From Bradyrhizobium sp. SZCCT0153 (GTDB taxonomy: Bacteria; Pseudomonadota; Alphaproteobacteria; Rhizobiales; Xanthobacteraceae): DNA of 64,000 nucleotides. Under the pieces are notes generated by a model. The model ran no database searches. It was not told the origin of the DNA and saw only the letters and a list, made by a program, of their open reading frames with translations. The stretch covers positions 310,001 through 374,000 of the forward strand of contig NZ_JAFCKS010000004.1 in the NCBI RefSeq assembly GCF_018129995.1, given 5' to 3'. The translations under genes and the position numbers were made by a program. Positions 48,926 through 57,874 of the stretch are shown piece after piece (position 1 is the first letter of the stretch; each line of letters begins with the position of its first letter).

Positions 48926-51532
48926 TCACGCCCGCTGCACGAAGCTGTCCACGACCTTCTTCTCGCCGGCCTTGTCGAAGGCGATGGTGAGCTTGTTGCC
49001 GTCGATCCTGGTGACGCGGCCGTAGCCGAATTTCTGGTGGAAGACGCGGTCGGAGAGCGAGAATTCCGAGGTCGTGCCGGTGGATTTGGCGACCAGCTCG
49101 CCCTCGATCGTCATGGGGCCGCGGCGGCGCGGGGAGAAGCTGCCGAAATCGGGCGAGGATGACGCGGACGAGAACGACGATGCCTGTTCCTCGAAGCCGC
49201 CGCTACCGCCGCCATTGCGGCCCTGTCCATTCGCCTGGCCCCGGTTGCGGTTGCCTTCCCGGTTTGCCTGGGCGCGCTGCCAGCCGGGCGTCGAATAGGT
49301 CGACCCGAAAGCCTCCATGTCGTCGAAGCGGGAGGCGCCGTAGCCGCCGGTGCCGCCCCAGGCGGAGCCGCCCTTGGATTCCGTGATCTCGACATTGGCC
49401 GCCGGCAATTCGTCGAGGAAGCGCGACGGGATCGTGGTCGACCAAGTGCCATGAATCCGGCGGTTGGTCGCGAAGTAGATTTTTGCCCGGCGGCGGGCGC
49501 GGGTCAGGCCGACATGGCCGAGCCTGCGCTCTTCTTCCAGGCCGGCGCGGCCCTGCTCGTCCAGCGTACGCTGGCTCGGGAACAGGCCTTCCTCCCAGCC
49601 CGGCAGGAACACGTTGTCGAATTCGAGGCCCTTGGCCGAATGCAGAGTCATCAGCGACACCGCGTCCTCATCGGCCCCGCTGTCGCGGTCCATCACCAGC
49701 GAGATGTGCTCGAGGAATCCTTGCAGGTTCTCGAACTCCTCCATCGAGCGCACCAGCTCCTTGAGGTTCTCAAGCCGGCCCGCGGCGTCCGCCGAACGGT
49801 CCTTCTGCCACATCTCGGTATAGCCGCTCTCGTCGAGCACGATCTGGGCAAGATCGGTATGCGCGGTGACCTCGCGCTGGGCGCGCCAGCGGTCGAACTG
49901 GGCGACGACGTCGCGCAGGGACCCGCGCGCCTTCGGCTTCAGCTCGTCGGTCTCGACCACCGCGCGCGCGGCCTCGAACAAGGGAATCCGGCGCTTGCGG
50001 GCGTGGTCGTGCAGCATCTGCACGGTGGCATCGCCAAGGCCGCGCTTGGGGACGTTGACGATGCGCTCGAAGGCGAGATCGTCGGCGGGCGAGTTGATCA
50101 CGCGCAGATAAGCCAGCGCGTCGCGGATTTCGGCGCGCTCGTAGAAGCGCGGGCCGCCGATGACGCGATAGGGCAGGCCGAGCGTGACGAAGCGGTCTTC
50201 GAATTCGCGCATCTGGTACGAGGCGCGCACCAGGATCGCGATCTCGTTGAGCTTCTCGCCCTGACGCTGGATCTGCTCGATCTCCTCGCCGATGCCGCGC
50301 GCTTCCTCTTCCGAATCCCACGAGCCCGTCACCGTGACCTTTTCGCCGTCCTGGTCCTCGGTGCGCAGCGTCTTGCCGAGCCGGCCTTCGTTATGGGCGA
50401 TCAGGTGCGAGGCGGCGGCGAGGATGTGGCCGGTCGAGCGGTAATTGCGCTCGAGGCGGATCACCTTGGCGCCGGGGAAATCGTGGTCGAAGCGCAGGAT
50501 GTTGTCGACCTCGGCGCCGCGCCAGCCATAGATCGACTGGTCGTCGTCGCCGACGCAGCAGATGTTCTTGACGTGGGCTTTTTCAGTAACGGGGGGCGGC
50601 GCCGCATCATCGCTCTCGTCATCACCGGGCCGGCGCGAAGCGTCGAGACCCGGTGATCCATCTCGCGAAGAATCGATGGATGGCCGGGTCAATCCCGGCA
50701 ATGACGGGTTGGACGTCGGCGCCTGCGACAGCAGCCTTAGCCACAGATATTGCGCGACGTTGGTGTCCTGGTACTCGTCGACCAGGATGAATTTGAAGCG
50801 CTGCTGGTACTGCCGCAAAATATCCGGGTGCTCGCGGAAGATGCGGATGTCTTCGAGCAGCAGGTCGCCGAAATCGGCGGCGTTCAAGATCTTCAGTCGC
50901 TCCTGGTAGCTCGCATAGAGCTTGCCGCCCTTGCCGTTGGCGAAGACGGCGGCTTCGCCTGGCGGCACCTGCGACGGCGTCAGGCCGCGGTTCTTCCAGC
51001 CGTCGATCAGCCCGGCCAGCATGCGCGCCGGCCAGCGCTTGTCGTCGATGTTGTCGGCCTGCAGCAGCTGCTTGAGCAGCCGCACCTGATCGTCGACATC
51101 GAGCACGGTGAAGTTCGACTTGAGCTGCGCCAGCTCGGCATGGGTGCGCAGGATGCGCCCGCCGATGGAGTGGAAGGTGCCGAGCCACGGCATGCCTTCG
51201 ACGGCGTGGCCGAGCATCTGGCCGAGCCGGTGCTTCATCTCGCGCGCGGCCTTGTTGGTGAATGTCACCGACAGGATCTCGGCGGGGCGGGCGCGGCCCT
51301 GGCTCAGGATGTGGGCGATACGCGTGGTCAGCACGCGGGTCTTGCCGGTGCCGGCGCCGGCCAGCACCAGGACCGGACCGTCCAAGGTCTCCACGGCGTC
51401 GCGCTGCTCGGGATTGAGCCCGGACAGGTATTTCGGGCCCACCGAGGCGCGCGCACGCGCGGCAATGCCGCCGGCTGCGGGCTGGTGGTCGGGGACGCTG
51501 GTGATCTTGCTCGGCTCGGTCATGCGAATCAT
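48926..51532 (-). CDS. ATP-dependent DNA helicase UvrD/PcrA
   Basis: This 868-residue SF1A helicase unwinds DNA in repair and at stalled replication forks. Motifs are present in order: AGAGTGKT (residues 58-65), TFTNKAAREMK, LVDEYQDTN, DDDQSIYGWRGA, LERNYRST, TLHSAKGLEFDNVF and GLTRARRR. The C-terminal extension has a Gly/Asn-rich linker and ends in a Tudor-like segment (DRVFHQKFGYGRVTRIDG), as in PcrA/UvrD. Between motifs II and III, residues about 276-306 are encoded by a palindromic repeat (see 50617-50706) and form an extra loop absent from other UvrD proteins. I chose the ATG at 51532; an ATG at 51523 is also possible. Confidence 0.93.
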   Translation of the reverse strand: MIRMTEPSKITSVPDHQPAAGGIAARARASVGPKYLSGLNPEQRDAVETLDGPVLVLAGAGTGKTRVLTTRIAHILSQGRARPAEILSVTFTNKAAREMKHRLGQMLGHAVEGMPWLGTFHSIGGRILRTHAELAQLKSNFTVLDVDDQVRLLKQLLQADNIDDKRWPARMLAGLIDGWKNRGLTPSQVPPGEAAVFANGKGGKLYASYQERLKILNAADFGDLLLEDIRIFREHPDILRQYQQRFKFILVDEYQDTNVAQYLWLRLLSQAPTSNPSLPGLTRPSIDSSRDGSPGLDASRRPGDDESDDAAPPPVTEKAHVKNICCVGDDDQSIYGWRGAEVDNILRFDHDFPGAKVIRLERNYRSTGHILAAASHLIAHNEGRLGKTLRTEDQDGEKVTVTGSWDSEEEARGIGEEIEQIQRQGEKLNEIAILVRASYQMREFEDRFVTLGLPYRVIGGPRFYERAEIRDALAYLRVINSPADDLAFERIVNVPKRGLGDATVQMLHDHARKRRIPLFEAARAVVETDELKPKARGSLRDVVAQFDRWRAQREVTAHTDLAQIVLDESGYTEMWQKDRSADAAGRLENLKELVRSMEEFENLQGFLEHISLVMDRDSGADEDAVSLMTLHSAKGLEFDNVFLPGWEEGLFPSQRTLDEQGRAGLEEERRLGHVGLTRARRRAKIYFATNRRIHGTWSTTIPSRFLDELPAANVEITESKGGSAWGGTGGYGASRFDDMEAFGSTYSTPGWQRAQANREGNRNRGQANGQGRNGGGSGGFEEQASSFSSASSSPDFGSFSPRRRGPMTIEGELVAKSTGTTSEFSLSDRVFHQKFGYGRVTRIDGNKLTIAFDKAGEKKVVDSFVQRA
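50617..50706. repeat. 90-bp palindromic repeat inserted in frame in the helicase gene
   Basis: The 90-base stretch is bounded by CGTCAT (50617-50622) and ATGACG (50701-50706). Inside are two hairpins: ATCACCGGG/CCCGGTGAT (50621-50629 and 50649-50657) and GCCGGG/CCCGGC (50683-50688 and 50694-50699). It is exactly 30 codons long and is read through as PSLPGLTRPSIDSS...SRRPGDDES, the typical peptide of rhizobial 'GTCATGCCCGG' REP-like elements. It therefore keeps the helicase frame intact. The family link is from memory. Confidence 0.8.
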
Positions 51533-51772
51533 TGGCCCCACGATGGCACCGCGGGGTTGCGGAAGGGAGCCTTCATAACAGGGATTGGTGCCTATATGGG
51601 GCGCCGGGAAGAGGTTTTCCACGTGCGCGGCGGGGCGATTTTGTTCCTGCGGGCAGGCGAATTTCCGGCGGCAGCGGGCCGGAACCAATGTTCCGAGTTG
51701 GAGATTGTTTGGGCAAGTGAGGCGCGTCAGTCGCGCCGTTCGCGGACAGTCATTGAAACAGAGGTTTTGACC

Positions 51773-51946
51773 ATGCTGAGCTGGGTTGTGACGTTTCTGA
51801 TTATCGCACTGATCGCGGGTATTCTGGGCTTTGGCGGCCTCGCCGGCGCATCGATCGAGATCGCCAAGATCATCTTCTTCATCGCGGTTGTCCTGTTCCT
51901 GGTCTCGGCCGTGGTCGGATTGGCCCGCGGCCGCACCAGGGTCTAG
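51773..51946 (+). CDS. DUF1328 (UPF0391) small membrane protein
   Basis: The 57-residue product matches the YtjA/DUF1328 family of tiny two-span membrane proteins: WVVTFLIIALIAGILGFGG then EIAKIIFFIAVVLFLVSAVV and a basic end (GLARGRTRV). Members are widespread, often stress-induced, with unknown function. The ATG at 51773 has AGAGG upstream. It is divergent from the helicase gene and converges with the thioesterase-like gene seven bases away. Confidence 0.88.
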   Translation: MLSWVVTFLIIALIAGILGFGGLAGASIEIAKIIFFIAVVLFLVSAVVGLARGRTRV

Positions 51947-51952
51947 CGGCGC

Positions 51953-52459
51953 TTACCGCTTCGAGGGCATCGCCACGTTTCGGCCGATGCCCTCGGGCCG
52001 CGGCAGGGCGCTGTGGGCCTTGGCGACCCCGGCGATACGCTGCTGGATGTCGGGTGGAAACGGTGCAACGCGCCGCGCGTTCATGTCCATATGCAGCGAC
52101 ATGTTCTCCGAGGTGGCCGACAGCCAGCCTTCGGTGGCATGCCTCATCTCCTCGAACGTGTGCAGCCGCTTGTCGTCGGCCTCCAGCAGCCAGACCAGGA
52201 TCTGCACGGGATCGCCGAGGTGGATCTCGCGCAGATAGCGCACATGGCATTCGGCAGTGAAGGTCGAGCCGTGGCGCTCCTTCTTGTAAGTAGGACCGAT
52301 CCCGAGCTCGAGCCAGAACTCGTCGATCGCACGGTCGAACATCACGTTGTAATAGGCCATGTTGAGATGGCCGTTATAGTCGATCCATTGCGGCTCGATC
52401 TGCATGATCGAGGTCCGGAACGGCTCCGCGTTGGGGGCTGTGGCGGCGGTGTCGGGCAT
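51953..52459 (-). CDS. Thioesterase family protein (hot-dog fold, 4HBT-like)
   Basis: The 168-residue product has the 4-hydroxybenzoyl-CoA thioesterase pattern: PQWIDYNGHLNMAYYNVMFD with the active Asp/Asn region and the long helix, followed by VRYLREIHLGDPVQI and LHTFEEMRHA. It resembles carnitine-related betainyl-CoA thioesterases, but no such pathway genes are here. Should hydrolyse an acyl-CoA. Convergent with the DUF1328 gene and divergent from the GlcD-type oxidase. Confidence 0.87.
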   Translation of the reverse strand: MPDTAATAPNAEPFRTSIMQIEPQWIDYNGHLNMAYYNVMFDRAIDEFWLELGIGPTYKKERHGSTFTAECHVRYLREIHLGDPVQILVWLLEADDKRLHTFEEMRHATEGWLSATSENMSLHMDMNARRVAPFPPDIQQRIAGVAKAHSALPRPEGIGRNVAMPSKR

Positions 52460-52545
52460 GTTTCCTTCCCGGGCTATGCGTTCGGTCGCTTGACTTGACC
52501 GGTTAGATGTCCTTTGCCACGGTTCTTCTGTCGGGAGGAATGTCC

Positions 52546-53970
52546 GTGGGTACGACCATCACCAATAATCCGCCGCGGCCGGAGCCGAAAGCCCTCGCAA
52601 GCGCGCTGGAGCAGCTTGCCGCACGGTTCGGCAACCGCCTCATCACCTCGCAGGCCGTGCGCGAGCAGCACGGCCACACCACGACATGGATCGTCAATCA
52701 GCCGCCGGACGGCGTGGTGATGGCGCAGGAGACCGCCGACATCCAGGACGTGGTGCGGATCTGCGCCAAAAACCGTGTGCCTGTCATCGCCTTCGGCACC
52801 GGCACCTCGCTGGAAGGCCAGGTCAACGCGCCCGCCGGTGGCATCTCGATCGACCTGCGCGACATGAACAAGGTCCTCGCGGTGCATGCCGAGGACCTCG
52901 ACTGCGTGATCCAGCCCGGCGTCACCCGCAAGGCGCTGAACGAGCATCTGCGCGACCAGGGCCTGTTCTTCCCGATCGATCCCGGCGCGGACGCCTCGCT
53001 CGGCGGCATGGCCTCGACCCGCGCCTCCGGCACCAATGCGGTGCGCTACGGCACCATGCGCGACAGCGTGCTGGCGCTGAAGGTGGTACGCGGCGACGGC
53101 GAGATCATCACGACCGGCACCCGCGCGAAAAAATCCTCCGCGGGCTACGACCTGACGCATCTGTTCGTCGGTGCCGAGGGTACGCTCGGGATCATCTCGG
53201 AATTGACCATTCGGCTGCGCGGCATCCCCGACACGATCGCGGCCGGCGCGGTGTCGTTCGAGACCGTGCATGGGGCGTGTCAGGCCGTGATCCTGGCGAT
53301 CCAGACCGGCATTCCCGTGGCGCGCATCGAGCTGCTCAACGCCGCGCAGGTCAAGGCCTGCAACGCCTATTCGAAGCTGACGCTGCCGGAGACGCCGCTG
53401 CTCTTGATGGAATTCCACGGCAGCGAGATCGAGGTCGCCGAGCAGTCCAAGGCCTTCGGCGAGATCGCCAAGGACTGCGGCGGCGGCGATTTCTCCTGGA
53501 CCACCAAGCCGGAGGATCGAACAAAACTTTGGCAGGCGCGGCACGATGCCTATTGGTCGGTGAAGGCGCTGCGGCCCGGCGACAGCATCGGCGTGGTCGC
53601 GACCGACGTCTGCGTGCCGATCTCGCGCCTTGCCGAATGCGTCGGCGAGACCGAGGAGGATCTGAAGCGCCTCAATTTGTTGTCGCCGATCGTCGGCCAT
53701 GTCGGCGACGGCAATTTCCACTGCTCGCTGGTCTGCGACACCAACGACGCCGACGAGATGGCGCGCGGCGAAGAGTTCATGCATCGCCTGGTCGAGCGCG
53801 CGCAGGCGATGGACGGCACCTGCACCGGCGAGCACGGCATCGGCCAGGGCAAGCAGAAATACCTCAAGGCGGAGCTCGGCCCCGAGGCGATCGACGCGAT
53901 GCGCGCGCTGAAAAAGGCGCTCGATCCGCTCAACATCTTCAACCCCGGCAAGATCGTGCCGGAGGCGTAG
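52546..53970 (+). CDS. FAD-binding D-lactate/glycolate dehydrogenase-type oxidoreductase
   Basis: The 474-residue product belongs to the FAD-linked oxidase (GlcD/DLD) family, which oxidises D-2-hydroxyacids and passes electrons to cytochrome or quinone. The FAD loop reads PVIAFGTGTSLEGQVNAPAG, followed by GLFFPIDPGADASLGGMAST, and the C-terminus has VGHVGDGNFHCSL and GTCTGEHGIGQGKQKYL, which supply metal and substrate ligands. Substrate (D-lactate, D-glycolate or 2-hydroxyglutarate) is not resolved. I chose a GTG at 52546: the strong site GGGAGGA at 52533-52539 is six bases before it, but too close to the ATG at 52540. Confidence 0.87.
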   Translation: MGTTITNNPPRPEPKALASALEQLAARFGNRLITSQAVREQHGHTTTWIVNQPPDGVVMAQETADIQDVVRICAKNRVPVIAFGTGTSLEGQVNAPAGGISIDLRDMNKVLAVHAEDLDCVIQPGVTRKALNEHLRDQGLFFPIDPGADASLGGMASTRASGTNAVRYGTMRDSVLALKVVRGDGEIITTGTRAKKSSAGYDLTHLFVGAEGTLGIISELTIRLRGIPDTIAAGAVSFETVHGACQAVILAIQTGIPVARIELLNAAQVKACNAYSKLTLPETPLLLMEFHGSEIEVAEQSKAFGEIAKDCGGGDFSWTTKPEDRTKLWQARHDAYWSVKALRPGDSIGVVATDVCVPISRLAECVGETEEDLKRLNLLSPIVGHVGDGNFHCSLVCDTNDADEMARGEEFMHRLVERAQAMDGTCTGEHGIGQGKQKYLKAELGPEAIDAMRALKKALDPLNIFNPGKIVPEA

Positions 53971-54069
53971 CGCCTGCTGCGTCGCGTTCGCGGAACTTTC
54001 GGCCGCGAGACCGGTTCCAATTCCGTCAGCTTCCGATGCCTCAATGGCGCGGCTCTGCGGGAGGATGCG

Positions 54070-55383
54070 ATGTTGCGACCGGTCATTGGAATTGCCGCGA
54101 TGGCGTTTGCCTGCATTTTGGCGGGCACGGCCCTGGGCAAGGGCGGCGGTGGCCATGGCGGTGGGCACGGAGGCGGTCGTGGTGGTGGCGGGCATGGTGG
54201 CGGCCACCACGGCGGCGGCCATTTTGGCGGTAATGGCTTCGGACACGCGCATGGCGGCGGCCATCATGGCGGGCCGCATTTCGCGACGGGAGCGCGACAT
54301 GGTGGTCCGAACTTCGGTCAGATCCGCAATGCGGCCGTTCGCCCCGCGAATTTCCGCAACGCTCTCAACGCGCATTCCAGCGCCTTCCGCAACAGCCGTC
54401 TGATCGGCAATCCGGCGGCGCGAGCCCAGATCGCAGCGGCGGCGGCACTGGCCGGCTGGCATGGTGCCAGCAGCGGATGGTGGCAACATGCGGGCGGCGG
54501 TTATGGCTGGGTCGGACCGCTGTTCTGGCCGTTCGCGTATAACGATCTCTACGACTACACGATCTGGGGCGATGGTCTCGGCTTCTGGGGCTACGGCTAT
54601 CCGGACATCTACGCCGGCATCTTCGGGCCCTATGGCTACGACGGTCTTTCGGCCTATCTGCCGCAGCGGCCGCAGGGCCGGCGGCAAGCGCGCGGCGTTG
54701 CGCTGGATCAGCTTTGCGGCAGCGACCGCCGCGAAATCGTCGGTCTGCCGATCGACCAGATCGCCGCTACGGTGCAGCCGAGCGAGGCGCAAGGCGCAAG
54801 CCTCGACGAGCTCGGCAACGCCTCGATCCAGGCGGCGGGCATGATCCGTGCGTCCTGCCCGGCGCAAGTCGCGGCGACGGCGCCCGGTCGGCTGGCGGCG
54901 ATGCAGCAGCGCATCGAGGCGATGGAGAAAGCCGTCGATCTCGTTCAGCCCGCCCTGGATAATTTCTACGGCTTGCTCTCGGACGAGCAGAAGGCGCGCT
55001 TCAATGCGCTGGCCCAGGACCAGCGTCGCGCGACAGCTTCCAACAACACCGAGGGATCGCTGGTCCAGAATTGCGGGGCGCCTGCCGCGCTCGATTGGCC
55101 CAGCACCGACATCGAGGCGCGGCTTCATCCCAACGACACTCAGCGCGCTACGCTACAGGTGCTCCAGGATACCAGCGCCAGGGTCAGCGCATCGCTCAAG
55201 GCGGCCTGCCAGCCCAGCGACGTGATGACGCCGCCGGCGCGAATGGCCGCGGTCCGCAAGCGGCTCGACATCATGCTCGACGGCGTCAAGTCGGTTCGCG
55301 CAGCGCTGGAGGACTTCTACGGCACGCTGAATGACGAGCAGAAGGCCCAGTTCGAGGCCATCGGACCACGCCGGACGTCGTGA
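54070..55383 (+). CDS. Secreted His/Gly-rich protein with two LTXXQ-type repeats
   Basis: The 437-residue product has a signal peptide (VIGIAAMAFACILAGTALG), then a low-complexity stretch of alternating glycine and histidine (GGHGGGHHGGGHFGGNG and more, residues 24-80), suitable for binding metal ions. The C-terminal half has two Spy/CpxP-like segments of about 100 residues, each ending in LSDEQKARF or LNDEQKAQF, preceded by CG...DWP.-type cysteine stretches. LTXXQ proteins are periplasmic chaperone-like stress proteins. Thus metal-sensing or metal-buffering plus chaperone function is possible. Similar His-rich members are usual in rhizobia. Confidence 0.82.
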   Translation: MLRPVIGIAAMAFACILAGTALGKGGGGHGGGHGGGRGGGGHGGGHHGGGHFGGNGFGHAHGGGHHGGPHFATGARHGGPNFGQIRNAAVRPANFRNALNAHSSAFRNSRLIGNPAARAQIAAAAALAGWHGASSGWWQHAGGGYGWVGPLFWPFAYNDLYDYTIWGDGLGFWGYGYPDIYAGIFGPYGYDGLSAYLPQRPQGRRQARGVALDQLCGSDRREIVGLPIDQIAATVQPSEAQGASLDELGNASIQAAGMIRASCPAQVAATAPGRLAAMQQRIEAMEKAVDLVQPALDNFYGLLSDEQKARFNALAQDQRRATASNNTEGSLVQNCGAPAALDWPSTDIEARLHPNDTQRATLQVLQDTSARVSASLKAACQPSDVMTPPARMAAVRKRLDIMLDGVKSVRAALEDFYGTLNDEQKAQFEAIGPRRTS

Positions 55384-55505
55384 ATGCGTCCCGAGTCAGG
55401 GAGTGTCGCGGAAGAATCGCCTCGCCCATTTCGATAGGCCTCTCTATGCTCAGCGAGCCTGAAGAGCGGCAATACGGCGGCTGGAAGACCGCGGGTGGTG
55501 GGGCG

Positions 55506-55868
55506 ATGAAGTGGTTCGCGAAGCGGAAGCCGGCGGACATCTGGGACGAGACGATCGAAGGGCCGCTCGGCGACATCGAGGCCGCCGAGCGTATCCGCGC
55601 CATTTGTGAGGCCGCGGCCACGAGCGCGGCAGGTTCCGCGCGCAACGACAAGCGGGAGAGCGGGCGTTACGAGCGCGCGGCCAAGGTCGCGATGGAAATC
55701 GCGATGAAGATCTCGGATGGATTGATGCGCGATGATGCGGTCCATCGCATCGTCAAACTCTGCATGAAGGCCGACGACCTCAAGACCGCGCAGATCCTGT
55801 TTCGCGCGATCCATGCCAGCTGGATCCGCGAGACGATCCAGCGGGATCACCCGACGCTGGCGGAGTGA
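55506..55868 (+). CDS. Hypothetical cytoplasmic protein
   Basis: The 120-residue product (MKWFAKRKPADIWDETIEG...) is acidic-helical and unrecognised. It has helical stretches with AAKVAMEIAMKISDGLMRDD and LKTAQILFRAIHASWIRET, but no signal peptide, membrane span or known motif. The start ATG at 55506 follows GGTGGGG; an in-frame ATG at 55446 would add 20 residues. It lies 122 bases after the LTXXQ gene on the same strand and converges with the SulP gene across a palindromic repeat. Confidence 0.7.
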   Translation: MKWFAKRKPADIWDETIEGPLGDIEAAERIRAICEAAATSAAGSARNDKRESGRYERAAKVAMEIAMKISDGLMRDDAVHRIVKLCMKADDLKTAQILFRAIHASWIRETIQRDHPTLAE

Positions 55869-55898
55869 TGGCTGACCGTTGCCGCATTGAAGGCGCTT

Positions 55899-56015
55899 CC
55901 TCTCCCGCTTGCGGGAGAGGGTTGGGGAGAGGATATCTCCGCAGCGGGACAATCCCCAGGAGGAGAGAGCCCTCACCCGGCGCTCCGCGCCGACCTCTCC
56001 CGCAAGCGGGAGAGG
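55899..56015. repeat. Repeat pair with CTCTCCCGC palindromes
   Basis: Two nearly identical 22-base perfect palindromes, CCTCTCCCGC-TT-GCGGGAGAGG at 55899-55920 and CCTCTCCCGC-AA-GCGGGAGAGG at 55994-56015, bracket 73 bases. The right palindrome ends directly at the stop of the SulP gene. The 'CTCTCCCGCTTGCGGGAGAGG' unit is a widely dispersed element in rhizobial and other alphaproteobacterial genomes (from memory). It lies between convergent genes and can act as a two-way terminator. Confidence 0.85.
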
Positions 56016-57740
56016 TTACAGCGAGTTCGCGGCTCCGCCTGCGTGACCCAACTGCCATTCCTGTTTCGCCAGCTTGCGCACGGCCTCGTCCACGCTGTGG
56101 AAGACGTGCTCCTTCGGCAGCACGTCGTACAATCTGAATCGCTCGAATGCCTCCTGCGCGCGCACCGATTCCAGCCGGGCCAGCGCGACCGTGACGCCCT
56201 GTTCGCTACACGCCCTGAACACGTCGAGCAGGATCTGCGCGGCGGTGAAGTCGATCTCGACCATGCCGCTGGCCTCCAGCACCAGCAGCTGCGGCGTCGC
56301 CGCGCCGAGCACCTTGCCCACGTCGCTGCGGAAGCCTGGCGCATTGAGGAACGAGAGCGGCGCCTGCAGTCCGATCACCGCGACGCCGGCGATGCGCTCG
56401 CCGGTGATGTGCGGATGCGCGGGCCACCAGATCGTGGTGCCCGGCACGCGCTCGAACTCGACCAGCCGCGCGCGCGTCGTGCTCCAGATGCCGTGCAGCA
56501 GCGACAGCACGATGCCGAGGAACGCGCCCTGCTGGATCGGCAGCACGATGATCAGCGCTGCGGTGGCGGCGATCAGCAGGAATTCGCTGAAGGACTGCTT
56601 GTAGACCGTGACGATCTGCTTGACGCGGATGATGCGCAGCGCGACGAACAGCAAAATGCCGCCGAGCGCGGCGTCCGGAACGTGCTGCAACAGTCCCGTG
56701 CCGAATGCGAGCAGCGCCAGCACGATGGCAGCCGCCGCAAGGCCCGCAAGCTGCGACTGTCCGCCGGTCTCCGCGACGATGCCCGTCCGCGGCGGGCTGG
56801 CGTTGACCGGAAACGCGCCGAACAGGCCGGCCAGCACGCTGCCGGCGCCCGCGCCGAGGAAATCGCGGTCGACATCGGCCGGCTTGTCGGGATCGGACGG
56901 GAACGACCGCGTCGTCGCCGCGGTCTGCACCATCACCACGATGGTGATCACGAAGGCGAGCGGCACGAGACGCACCCATTGCTCCGGTGCAAGCATGGGG
57001 AATGTCGGCCGTGGCAGTGTGCCCGGCACCGTGCCGACGACGCTCACGCCCTTGGTCTCGAGGCCGAGTGCGATCGTGGCCAGCGTCGCGGCGACGAGCC
57101 CGATCAGCGCGCCGGGAATTTTTGCGCTGACCTTCTCGGAAACGAAGACCACGGCCAGCACGCCGAAGCCGATGCACAAGGTGAAGGGATTGACCCGGCC
57201 GAGCTCGGTGGCGAGCACGCCAATGCGATCGAGCGTCGGCCCGCTCGGCGATTCCAGCCCGAGCACGCCCGGCAGTTGCGAGACGATGATGTGGACCGAG
57301 ATGCCGGCGAGGAAGCCGACCATCACCGGCACCGACAAGAGATTGGCGATTCCGCCGAGGCGGAAGGCGCCGCCGGCCAGCATCATTGCGCCGACCATCA
57401 GCGCCAGCGCGATCGCAAGCCCCTGATATTCGGGCGAGCCGGCAGCGGCCAGTGCGGCAAGCCCGCCGGCGAAGATCGGCGTGATCGTGGAATCGGCGCC
57501 GCAGGACAGGAAGCGGTTGCCGCCGAGCAACGCAAAGCCGAGCGAGCCCGCCATGAAGGCGAAGAAGCCGAGCTGCGGCGCGAAGCCGCCGAGCCGCGCC
57601 GTGGCCATCTGCTCGGGGATGGCGATCGCCGCCAGCGTCAGCCCCGCCATGAGATCGCCGGGCAGGGAATAGGACGCGAGTGAGCGAAACAGCGGCCAGG
57701 CATGCTCCTTTGAGCCCTTGGCGTGAGCGTCGTGCGGCAT
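56016..57740 (-). CDS. SulP family inorganic anion transporter with STAS domain
   Basis: The 574-residue protein has a membrane domain of about 12-14 segments (to residue 430), then a STAS domain. SulP proteins import sulfate, bicarbonate or other anions. Family signatures are PGDLMAGLTLAAIAIPEQMA, SCGADSTITPIFAGGLAAL and GAGAGSVLAGLFGAFPVNAS. The STAS part shows LLVLEASGMVEIDFTAAQIL. The anion cannot be named from sequence. The caspase-like gene upstream is on the same strand, separated by a terminator hairpin. Confidence 0.92.
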   Translation of the reverse strand: MPHDAHAKGSKEHAWPLFRSLASYSLPGDLMAGLTLAAIAIPEQMATARLGGFAPQLGFFAFMAGSLGFALLGGNRFLSCGADSTITPIFAGGLAALAAAGSPEYQGLAIALALMVGAMMLAGGAFRLGGIANLLSVPVMVGFLAGISVHIIVSQLPGVLGLESPSGPTLDRIGVLATELGRVNPFTLCIGFGVLAVVFVSEKVSAKIPGALIGLVAATLATIALGLETKGVSVVGTVPGTLPRPTFPMLAPEQWVRLVPLAFVITIVVMVQTAATTRSFPSDPDKPADVDRDFLGAGAGSVLAGLFGAFPVNASPPRTGIVAETGGQSQLAGLAAAAIVLALLAFGTGLLQHVPDAALGGILLFVALRIIRVKQIVTVYKQSFSEFLLIAATAALIIVLPIQQGAFLGIVLSLLHGIWSTTRARLVEFERVPGTTIWWPAHPHITGERIAGVAVIGLQAPLSFLNAPGFRSDVGKVLGAATPQLLVLEASGMVEIDFTAAQILLDVFRACSEQGVTVALARLESVRAQEAFERFRLYDVLPKEHVFHSVDEAVRKLAKQEWQLGHAGGAANSL

Positions 57741-57835
57741 CGATGAGAAATCCCCGGAAATTCCTGTCCGCTGATAAGACTACAGCATTTCCGTATCGGG
57801 AAGCGGCAGACGCAATTTCCCTGCATCGCAATGAC

Positions 57836-57854
57836 GGAGGACGGATTGTCCTCC
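57836..57854 (-). terminator. Hairpin between caspase-like and SulP genes
   Basis: GGAGGAC at 57836-57842 and GTCCTCC at 57848-57854 form a perfect 7-bp stem with a five-base loop; TGAC and GTCA outside can extend it. It lies 20 bases after the caspase-like gene's stop on the minus strand. No long T tract follows, so its ending efficiency is unknown. Confidence 0.5.
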
Positions 57855-57874
57855 GCGTCACGCGATCTGTGGTC

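Noticed and set aside
52474..55128. Minus-strand frame of 884 codons across three genes
   Set aside because: It spans the oxidase gene and part of the LTXXQ gene on the other strand, with no known motif; a frame of this length is expected in high-GC DNA.
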